NCBI GenBank assembly: GCA_038207745.1
Contig: JBBQZL010000023.1
Span: 1 to 19,875, forward strand
DNA length: 19,875 nucleotides
Direction: 5' to 3'
From: JBBQZL01 sp038207745
GTDB taxonomy: Bacteria > Actinomycetota > Thermoleophilia > Solirubrobacterales > 70-9
Part shown: in pieces, positions 14,019 through 19,875 of the stretch
Layout: each line of letters starts with the position of its first letter
How positions within the stretch are numbered: position 1 is the stretch's first letter
The notes under the pieces: model-generated
What the model saw: the letters and a program-made list of their open reading frames with translations, nothing else
The model's database searches: none
Told to the model about the DNA's origin: nothing
Position numbers and translations under genes: made by a program

Positions 14019-15413
14019 GTGAAGCCACCCCTGGTTCTCGTGATGGCCGCAGGCAGGGGGACGCGAATGCGTTCCTCGCTGCCGAAGGTCCTGCATCCAG
14101 TTTGTGGGCGACCGATGGTCGCCTGGCCGATCGTCGCGGCCCAAAACGCGGGCGCCGGCAAGATCGCGGTAATCGTCTCTCCGGGGTTTGACCTCTCGGC
14201 GGGCCTTCCCGAAGGGACCGAGACCGTCGTCCAGGAGCAGTCGGATGGAACCGGCGGGGCAGTCCGGGCAGCACTGGGCCTGATCAAGGACGCGGAGACG
14301 GTCGTGGTCCTCTCCGGTGACGTGCCGCTGGTTTCCTCGGAGATCGTTGCCAATCTGATCGCCGCCCACCGTGAGGCCGGCGCCGGCGCCACGGTGATGA
14401 CCGCGATCCTCGACGACCCGGGCAGCTACGGGCGCGTGGTCCGGGATCGTTCCGGTGCGGTCGATCGGATCGTCGAGGCCAAGGAGCCCGGCGACGCAAC
14501 CCGCGCCGATCTCGAGATCAAGGAGATCAACACAGGCACATACGTGTTTGACGGCCCAGCAGTGGCAGAGGCACTTGTCGAGATCGGAAATGACAACTCG
14601 CAGGGCGAGTACTACCTCGGTGACGTTCTGCCACTGATCCGGGACGGTGGTCGCCGGGTCGTCGCCCATATCGCCACGGACCCCGCGGTCAATCTCGGCA
14701 TCAACACCCGCGCCGACCTCGCGACGGTCGAGGCTGAGGCCCGGAAGCGGATTCTCCGCCAGCACATGCTGAACGGGGTCACAGTTGCCGACCCCGCTTC
14801 AACCTGGGTTGACGTGGATGTCCAGATCGCGCCCGATGTGACCCTGCTCCCCGGGACGTCGCTCTGCGGCGAGACCCGCGTCGGTGCCGGTTCGGTCGTC
14901 GGGCCGCACACCACCCTGATAGAGACCGACCTCGGCGAGGGCGCGACGGTTCCCCACTCATACCTGGTCGATTGCGAGGTCCTCGATGGCTGCAGCGTCG
15001 GGCCATTCGCCTACATCCGGCCCCAGACAGTCCTCAAGAAGGGCTCAAAGGCAGGTGCTTTTGTCGAGTTGAAGAACACCATTGTCGGCGAGGGTTCAAA
15101 GGTCCCGCACCTCGCCTACGTCGGCGATACCGAGATCGGCTCCGGCTCAAATCTCGGCGCCGGAACGATTACCGCGAACTACGACGGTTTCCGCAAACAC
15201 CGGACAGTGATCGGCGACCATGTACGGATCGGCGTTGACACGATGCTGATCGCACCTGTAGAAGTCGGCGACTCCGCCTACACTGGTGGCGGTTCAGTGA
15301 TCACGCAAGATGTCCCGGAAGGGGCACTTGGAATCTCGAGGGCTCCCCAGGAAAACATCAGCGGTTTCGCCCAGCGTCGGGCCGCGTCTGCAAAAGAGGA
15401 AGAAGGCTCGTGA
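14019..15413 (+). CDS. glmU: Bifunctional UDP-N-acetylglucosamine pyrophosphorylase / glucosamine-1-phosphate N-acetyltransferase
   Basis: GlmU makes UDP-GlcNAc, the precursor of peptidoglycan and other wall sugars. The 464-residue protein is full length. The N-terminal uridyltransferase has MAAGRGTRMRSSLPKVLH (9-26), QSDGTGGA (74-81), metal-binding D101 in GDVPLV, EINTGTY and QGEYYLGD. The C-terminal left-handed beta-helix has the acetyltransferase block YIRP (332-335), KAGAFVELKNT, the catalytic-base His364 in VPHLAYVGD, and GAGTITANYDG (380-390). Both activities look intact. GTG at 14019 gives the conserved start. The prs gene begins within its stop (GTGA), so both are co-translated, a pairing conserved in actinobacteria. 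Confidence 0.96.
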   Translation: MKPPLVLVMAAGRGTRMRSSLPKVLHPVCGRPMVAWPIVAAQNAGAGKIAVIVSPGFDLSAGLPEGTETVVQEQSDGTGGAVRAALGLIKDAETVVVLSGDVPLVSSEIVANLIAAHREAGAGATVMTAILDDPGSYGRVVRDRSGAVDRIVEAKEPGDATRADLEIKEINTGTYVFDGPAVAEALVEIGNDNSQGEYYLGDVLPLIRDGGRRVVAHIATDPAVNLGINTRADLATVEAEARKRILRQHMLNGVTVADPASTWVDVDVQIAPDVTLLPGTSLCGETRVGAGSVVGPHTTLIETDLGEGATVPHSYLVDCEVLDGCSVGPFAYIRPQTVLKKGSKAGAFVELKNTIVGEGSKVPHLAYVGDTEIGSGSNLGAGTITANYDGFRKHRTVIGDHVRIGVDTMLIAPVEVGDSAYTGGGSVITQDVPEGALGISRAPQENISGFAQRRAASAKEEEGS

Positions 15414-16444
15414 GCACGATCGAGGGCAACCCGAGGCCATTGACGACGGCCATCCCGCACGACTACTCGAAGCGCGCGATGGTCTTCGGCGGTCGCAGTT
15501 CGATGGACCTTGCCGCAAAGATCGCCGCCAATCTCGGCCTCGATCTCGGTGCGGCGACCCAGAAGACCTTTGCCGACGGCGAGGTCTACTGCCGCTACGG
15601 AGAGTCGATCCGTGGTGCCGATGTCTTCATCGTCCAGTCCACCTGCAGCAATGTCGAGACCGGGATGACCCCGAACGACGCGCTGATGGAGCTACTGATA
15701 ATGGCCGACGCTGCGCAGGGCGCCTCGGCACATCGGATCATCGCGGTACTGCCCTGGTACGGGTATGCACGCCAGGACAAGAAGTCGGCACCCAGGGAGC
15801 CGATCTCGGCCCGGGTGGTGGCCAAATGCCTCGAGCAGGTTGGCGTCGACCGGATCCTGACCGTGGACCTCCACGCCGGCCAGGTTCAGGGCTTCTTTCA
15901 CATCCCGGTCGACCACATGACCGCGATGCCGATGCTCACGCAGTGGTTCATCGACCAGAAGATCACCGACGAACTCGTGATCGTCTCCCCGGATGCCGGT
16001 CGCGTCAAGACGGCTCGCAACTTCGCCCGCAAGGTCGGCACCCACTGGGCCGTGATGGAGAAGGAGCGCCCGGCCCAGCAGGTCGCGGAGATCGGCTACG
16101 TGGTCGGTGACGTCCAGGGCCGAACCGCCGTGCTGGTCGACGACATGATCGATACGGCCGGAACGCTCTGCGCCGCGGCGAAGACGGTCCTCGAGGAGGG
16201 CGCTGCCAAGGTGATCGCCTGCGCGACCCACGGCGTCTTCTCGGGTCCGGCTTTTGAGCGGCTGGCCTATGAGAACTCCAACATTGAGCAGATCGTCGTC
16301 ACCGACACGATTCCGCTGCGTCCGGGCGCGCCCGACAACATCACGGTCCTGACCACGGCCGGGACCTTCGCAGACTCGATCCGCCGCATCTTCACCGACG
16401 ACTCGGTCTCGGAGATCTTCGCCGGCGAGAACCAGCTCTTCTAG
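15410..16444 (+). CDS. prs: Ribose-phosphate pyrophosphokinase (PRPP synthetase)
   Basis: This enzyme makes PRPP from ribose-5-phosphate and ATP for nucleotide, His and Trp synthesis. The 344-residue product has a short N-terminal extension before the usual start, seen here as VFGGRSSMDLA (the family usually has SGRSN). Next come FADGEVYCRYGESIRG, the ATP-loop block PWYGYARQDKK (115-125, Trp replacing the more usual Tyr/Phe), DLHAGQVQGFF (153-163), and a flexible loop at MEKERPAQQ. The PRPP-binding loop is VLVDDMIDTAGTL (241-253). The GTG at 15410 overlaps the glmU stop by 4 nt and has GAGGA 9 nt upstream. Confidence 0.95.
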   Translation: MSTIEGNPRPLTTAIPHDYSKRAMVFGGRSSMDLAAKIAANLGLDLGAATQKTFADGEVYCRYGESIRGADVFIVQSTCSNVETGMTPNDALMELLIMADAAQGASAHRIIAVLPWYGYARQDKKSAPREPISARVVAKCLEQVGVDRILTVDLHAGQVQGFFHIPVDHMTAMPMLTQWFIDQKITDELVIVSPDAGRVKTARNFARKVGTHWAVMEKERPAQQVAEIGYVVGDVQGRTAVLVDDMIDTAGTLCAAAKTVLEEGAAKVIACATHGVFSGPAFERLAYENSNIEQIVVTDTIPLRPGAPDNITVLTTAGTFADSIRRIFTDDSVSEIFAGENQLF

Positions 16445-16466
16445 CCGGCACCCGCCAGGCGACGAG

Positions 16467-17231
16467 TTGAGACGGGTGGGTCACAAGGGGGCGGACCAGA
16501 TCCGTCCGGGCAACACGCTCGAGAGCTTTGAGGCTGCGGTCGCGGTCGGCGTCGAGATGATCGAGTTCGACGTCCTCCGGCTCGAGGACGGACACCCCGA
16601 TCTGCCGGCGGCGGAGCGTTCCCCGCTCGTGATCGCGCATGATTGGCACGACGCTGCCGCGCGCACCCCGTTGACGCTCGACGAGGCCCTCGGGGTCTTC
16701 ACCCGCGCGCCTCTGGACAAGGTCGAGATCGATTGCGACCTGAAGCTGCCCGGACGCGAATCTGAGCTGGTCGACGCGCTGGATCGCCACGGGTTGACGG
16801 CTCGCGCAATGGTCTCGACCATGGAGATCTCCAGCCTCGAGCGGATCGGTGAGCTGGAACCGCGGCTGAGACGCGGCTGGACCTACCCGAGGGTGACCCG
16901 GAACTGGACCTCGAAGAAGTGGGCGTATCTCCTGGTTCTGCTTGGTCTTGCACATATGCGCAGACGACTTCCCGAGATCGTCACCGACGAGGTGAAGCGG
17001 CTGGGGGTCGAGGCGATCTGGGTCTTTCACCCGATCATCACACCGAAGCTGATCGAGGTGACGCGCCCACTCGGGATCGAGGTGATCGCCTGGACGGTCG
17101 ACGACCTCGATCACATGCAACGCCTGGCCGATTTCGGGGTCGACGGGATCTGCTCCAACGATCCACGGCTGTTCGCGGAGCTGGACCTCAGATCGAGGTC
17201 GGCGCGACCTTCGAGCCCTTCTTCTGCCTGA
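16467..17231 (+). CDS. Divergent glycerophosphodiester phosphodiesterase (GDPD) family protein
   Basis: GDPD enzymes are TIM-barrels that split glycerophosphodiesters from phospholipid turnover into glycerol-3-phosphate and an alcohol. The 254-residue product matches at VGHKGADQIRPGNTLESF (4-21), EFDVLRL (33-39), AHDWHD (57-62) and the C-terminal WTVDDLDHMQRLADFGVDGICSNDP block. The usual HRG is HKG and PENT is PGNT; the central metal-Glu region reads VEIDCDLKLPG. A hydrophobic stretch near 152-162 is unusual. The start is uncertain: TTG at 16467 or GTG at 16476. It lies 22 nt after prs, so it is probably in that operon. Its last 44 nt overlap the convergent membrane-protein gene. Confidence 0.8.
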   Translation: MRRVGHKGADQIRPGNTLESFEAAVAVGVEMIEFDVLRLEDGHPDLPAAERSPLVIAHDWHDAAARTPLTLDEALGVFTRAPLDKVEIDCDLKLPGRESELVDALDRHGLTARAMVSTMEISSLERIGELEPRLRRGWTYPRVTRNWTSKKWAYLLVLLGLAHMRRRLPEIVTDEVKRLGVEAIWVFHPIITPKLIEVTRPLGIEVIAWTVDDLDHMQRLADFGVDGICSNDPRLFAELDLRSRSARPSSPSSA

Positions 17232-18036
17232 CCACCGACTCGAACTCATCGGCCGTGAAGCCGGCGATCGGCTGCCCGTCCTGGACGTAGTGGTAGAGGG
17301 CGACACCGAAGACCCCGTTCAGTGCATTTGAGATCACCAGTGAGATTCCGATGATCACGATCCCGATTGCTGCCAGTGCCGCTCCGGCGACGCTGCTCGA
17401 GGACCAGACCAGGTAGCCGGCGAAGGCGAAGAGCGCGCCCGGCAGAAAACCGACCAGACCGATGATTCCGCCGATCGCAATGTTGCCGGTGATCTGGGTA
17501 CCCCAGCGGGACTTGAACATCCCTGCCGAGCGCTTGAGTGTCGCAAACGGCCCGGTGCCCTCGATCGCGACGATCGGTGCGGCAAGGAAGGTGACGAGGC
17601 TCCAGGCGAGCCCCACCAGCCCGGCTGCGATGTTGCCGAGGATCCCCCCCTGGTCGCGGATGATGCTGAGCACGAGGCCGAGGGTTGCCGAGAGGGCAGC
17701 CCAGCCCGCGATCTGCGGAAAGCGCTCCCTGGCGACCGCGAAGCCATCGCTGGTTGTCGCCGACTCGCCGCGGAAGATCTTGTCTGCTGTTGCAGCGAGG
17801 CCGACGCTGAAGTAGAAGGCGATGATCGCGAGCACGAACATCCCGATCACGAGGATCGCGATGCCGGGGATCTCCTTCTCCTTTTCGATCAGGAGAAAGC
17901 TCGGAACCACGATGATCACGGCGGCGATAAACATCGAGATCGCCCCGTAGATCGGGAACTTGGAGAGGGAGGGATTCTCCCGGAGCAGCGTCCAGCTCTT
18001 CTTCGTCAGTTCCCAACCGCGTCGCATCCGGCCCAT
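17188..18036 (-). CDS. Multi-pass membrane protein, DUF6159-like
   Basis: The 282-residue protein opens with a short amphipathic segment (RRGWELTKKSWTLLRENPSLSKFP) and then has about six membrane helices, with a soluble loop near residues 85-110 (KIFRGESATTSDGF). This layout and the ELTKKSW start resemble the uncharacterised DUF6159 family. No catalytic motif is seen. ATG at 18036 has AAGGGG about 9 nt upstream. It follows the UbiB-like gene by 50 nt on the same strand, so the two are probably co-transcribed. Its C-terminal end overlaps the end of the GDPD gene on the other strand. Confidence 0.75.
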   Translation of the reverse strand: MGRMRRGWELTKKSWTLLRENPSLSKFPIYGAISMFIAAVIIVVPSFLLIEKEKEIPGIAILVIGMFVLAIIAFYFSVGLAATADKIFRGESATTSDGFAVARERFPQIAGWAALSATLGLVLSIIRDQGGILGNIAAGLVGLAWSLVTFLAAPIVAIEGTGPFATLKRSAGMFKSRWGTQITGNIAIGGIIGLVGFLPGALFAFAGYLVWSSSSVAGAALAAIGIVIIGISLVISNALNGVFGVALYHYVQDGQPIAGFTADEFESVVRQKKGSKVAPTSI

Positions 18037-18086
18037 CGTGTTGCCCCTTTTCGTCTGGCTCCGAAGAGCGCTGTCTCAAGACCTTT

Positions 18087-19505
18087 TCAGTCTGCGTTTG
18101 CGAGGCCAGGTGTGCGGATCATTCCACGTGACTGGAAGTAGTCCCACTCCTGCTCGCCGAGGTCCGTGGCCGGTTCATCGGCATAAACCCACTCGCGCAT
18201 TATCCGGTGCCAGTTTCTCTTGGCCCGCAATTGGCCGAGAACCGCAACCACGCCAATCTCCATCCGGCGGCCCATCAGTTCCTCGGCCGGAACAGATTCG
18301 CGGCGCATCAGGTCGTAGTACTCGGAGCGTGGGTCGTGGGTGGACTCGATGATCTTCATCACCCGGCGCGGCGTGATCTCGATCTCGCGGTCCTCGAAAT
18401 ACCAACCGCCGATCGCGAGCGCATGCTCCATCAGGCGCTCGGCGTCGAGCTTCGAGGGATTCTTGATGAATCCGAGCTCGTGGAGCGCATCACGGAGTGC
18501 CTCCGGGTCGCTCCTCAATCCGGCGTCGATGACCCGTTGTTCGAGCAGAACCTGGTCCCGGTCGAGCTTCTTGGTCATCCCGAAATCCAGAAATGCGACG
18601 CGGCCATCCTCCATCAGGATGTAATTGCCGGGATGAGGGTCGGCATTGAAGTGCTGCAGGTGGTAGACCGAGCCGAAGCTGCCCCGGTAGACGATCTCGC
18701 CGAATCGGCTTCGTTCCTCGTCCGGCAGCTCTCGGATCTGCTCGAAGCCGATTCCGTTGACGAAGTCGGTGACCAGAACCCGTCGGCGCGAGAGCCTGGT
18801 GTGGACATCGGGCACATGGATGAACGGATGCCCGTCATAGGCCCGGGCGAAGCTTCGCTGGTTTTGCGCCTCGAGCTCGTAGTCGAGCTCCTCGAGAACC
18901 CGTTCGCGGATCTCCTCGGCTATCGCCTTGGCGTCGAGGCCCGGCGCGAGGGCACGGGCCAGACGGACGATCGTCCCCGCGTTCCGGAGGTCGGCCTCGA
19001 GGGCATCCGCGATTCCGGGATACTGGATCTTCACCGCGACCGCGGTTCCATCGAGCAGGGTCGCGCGGTGGACCTGCCCGATCGACGCGGCCGCAAATGC
19101 CTCCTCCTCGATCTCGGCAAACAGCTCCGAAAGCGGAACGCCGTCGTAATCCTCCTCGAGCACCTTGACGACCTTCGACCAGGGCATCGCCGGGGCATCG
19201 GTGCGCAGTTTCGCGAGTTGCCCCTGGTAGACCTCGCGGTACTCCTCGGGAATGAACTCGGTGTCGATGAAGGACGCGAACTGCCCCAGCTTCATCGCGG
19301 CGCCCTTCATCTGCCCCAGCGCGCCGACCATCTTCATCGCGGTTTCCATGTGCCTCGCGTCGAGCCGATCCCTGCCTGATTCCTCGGATCGGGCGACGTT
19401 TGTAGCCTTGGTGCCGGCGTATCTGGCTCCCTGAACCCCGAGGATGGAGCCAAGCTTTGCCGACCGTCTGACTCGGCTCCTCGGGATCTCCTGATCGTCT
19501 GACAC
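18087..19505 (-). CDS. ABC1/UbiB-family atypical kinase-like protein
   Basis: UbiB/ADCK proteins have a protein-kinase-like fold and act as ATPases in isoprenoid-quinone and membrane-lipid metabolism. The 472-residue product has the family-specific KxGQ motif (K72-L-G-Q75), the Ala-rich loop AAASIGQVHRA (138-148), VAVKIQYPG (156-164) with the ATP-binding Lys, EELDYELEAQN (205-215), catalytic NADPHPGNY (287-295) and DFGM (307-310). No membrane anchor is evident at the C-terminus. It starts with GTG at 19505. A ubiquinone pathway is not expected in actinobacteria, so a menaquinone or other lipid role is more likely, but this is unproven. It is upstream of the DUF6159-like gene. Confidence 0.9.
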   Translation of the reverse strand: MSDDQEIPRSRVRRSAKLGSILGVQGARYAGTKATNVARSEESGRDRLDARHMETAMKMVGALGQMKGAAMKLGQFASFIDTEFIPEEYREVYQGQLAKLRTDAPAMPWSKVVKVLEEDYDGVPLSELFAEIEEEAFAAASIGQVHRATLLDGTAVAVKIQYPGIADALEADLRNAGTIVRLARALAPGLDAKAIAEEIRERVLEELDYELEAQNQRSFARAYDGHPFIHVPDVHTRLSRRRVLVTDFVNGIGFEQIRELPDEERSRFGEIVYRGSFGSVYHLQHFNADPHPGNYILMEDGRVAFLDFGMTKKLDRDQVLLEQRVIDAGLRSDPEALRDALHELGFIKNPSKLDAERLMEHALAIGGWYFEDREIEITPRRVMKIIESTHDPRSEYYDLMRRESVPAEELMGRRMEIGVVAVLGQLRAKRNWHRIMREWVYADEPATDLGEQEWDYFQSRGMIRTPGLANAD

Positions 19506-19527
19506 AGCGCCAGCCTACGGGCTTCTC

Positions 19528-19533
19528 TATCCT
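19528..19533 (+). promoter_or_regulatory. Possible -10 of rplY
   Basis: TATCCT ends 10 nt before the ATG at 19544, which would leave a leader of about 4 nt. The upstream CTGACA at 19499-19504 is too far (23 nt) for a standard -35. No Shine-Dalgarno sequence precedes the start. Confidence 0.35.
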
Positions 19534-19543
19534 CTCCCATCCC

Positions 19544-19875
19544 ATGGCATCAGATCGAGAAACCCTAAAAGCAGCTCCCCGTTCGGATTTCGGCTCCCGC
19601 ACCAGCCGTAGGCTTCGTCGAGAAGGCTTCGTCCCAGGCGTCGTTTACAGCGGGGGGGAAGAAGCCAGACCCTTTCAGGTCGGCAAGCGCGCAGCGCACA
19701 GCGTCCTCTCGGCGGGTCACGCGCTGTTCGACTTCGAGATCGAGGGCGACAAGTCGGTGCCCGTGGTTGTCAAGGAACAGCAGCTTCACCCGGTCAAGGG
19801 TGACCTTCAGCACCTCGACCTTCAGCAGGTGAGCCTCGACACCGAGATCGAGACCGAGGTTCCGCTCGAGCTCGA
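19544..19875 (+). CDS. rplY: 50S ribosomal protein L25 (general stress protein Ctc type), C-terminus cut by window edge
   Basis: L25/Ctc binds 5S rRNA in the large ribosomal subunit. 110 residues are visible before the window ends. Recognisable blocks are FGSRTSRRLRREGFVPGVVYSG (16-37), a 5S-RNA-contact region, then FEIEG, VVVKEQQLHPVKGDLQHLDLQQV and the start of the second (Ctc/TL5) domain at TEIETEVPLELE. The frame remains open at the edge, as expected for the longer Ctc/TL5 form. ATG at 19544 is the first start in frame. It is divergent from the UbiB-like gene with only 38 nt between the starts, so their promoters must overlap. Confidence 0.9.
   Translation, partial: MASDRETLKAAPRSDFGSRTSRRLRREGFVPGVVYSGGEEARPFQVGKRAAHSVLSAGHALFDFEIEGDKSVPVVVKEQQLHPVKGDLQHLDLQQVSLDTEIETEVPLEL

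Noticed and set aside
16392..17306. 304-codon minus-strand open frame
   Set aside because: It is antisense to the ends of prs, GDPD and the membrane-protein gene, and is rich in R, S, H and D without recognisable domains.
18207..19379. 390-codon plus-strand open frame
   Set aside because: It is antisense to the UbiB-like gene, which has every family motif; the shadow follows third-position GC bias.

Overview
This is a GC-rich actinobacterial chromosome segment, almost entirely coding. GTG starts are at least as common as ATG, the tRNA gene does not encode CCA, and several start codons lie within about 10 nt of a TANNNT -10 motif. MetRS of the CxxC/CxxH type, long basic secreted domains and the gene order suggest a Thermoleophilia/Solirubrobacterales-like lineage. 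That placement is an inference from protein style, not from a search. Most of the window is core housekeeping. I found no CRISPR array, insertion sequence, prophage or defence island, and no gene-free stretch longer than 300 bases.

Layout. (1) 1-1266 (-): glycyl-tRNA synthetase, cut at the window edge. (2) 1335-1742 (+): FmdB-type zinc-ribbon protein with a repetitive Ser/Lys/Gly tail. (3) 1891-3147 (-): LytR-CpsA-Psr (LCP) cell-wall ligase. A nested inverted repeat lies between (2) and (3). (4) 3219-10577 (+): ROK sugar kinase, rsmI, metG, a small secreted protein, a possible 55-aa ORF, tatD, rsmA, ispE, a PAP2 phosphatase and a two-helix membrane protein. Most of these are spaced or overlapped as an operon. 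(5) 10578-10771: strong terminator hairpins between convergent genes. (6) 10772-12970 (-): secreted X-Pro-dipeptidyl-peptidase-like serine hydrolase with a basic C-terminal domain. Upstream of it lie stacked palindromes and tRNA-Gln(UUG) at 13120-13190 (-). (7) 13298-13891 (+): HdeD/DUF308 membrane protein. (8) 14019-16444 (+): glmU-prs, then a divergent glycerophosphodiester phosphodiesterase to 17231. (9) 17188-19505 (-): DUF6159-type membrane protein preceded by an ABC1/UbiB kinase-like protein. (10) 19544-19875 (+): 50S ribosomal protein L25/Ctc, cut at the window edge.

How the genes fit together. Many serve translation (glyS, metG, rsmI, rsmA, tRNA-Gln, rplY) or envelope-precursor supply (glmU, ispE, PAP2, LCP). 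The rsmI-metG-tatD-rsmA-ispE and glmU-prs-rplY orders match known actinobacterial neighbourhoods, but both carry lineage-specific insertions: a secreted protein between metG and tatD, and a GDPD/membrane-protein/UbiB group between prs and rplY. The most interesting points are a basic Cys-containing domain shared by two secreted proteins, stacked palindromes over the hydrolase promoter, a two-tier inverted repeat between convergent genes, and a pattern of apparently leaderless genes. I did not find a clear undescribed multi-gene system.
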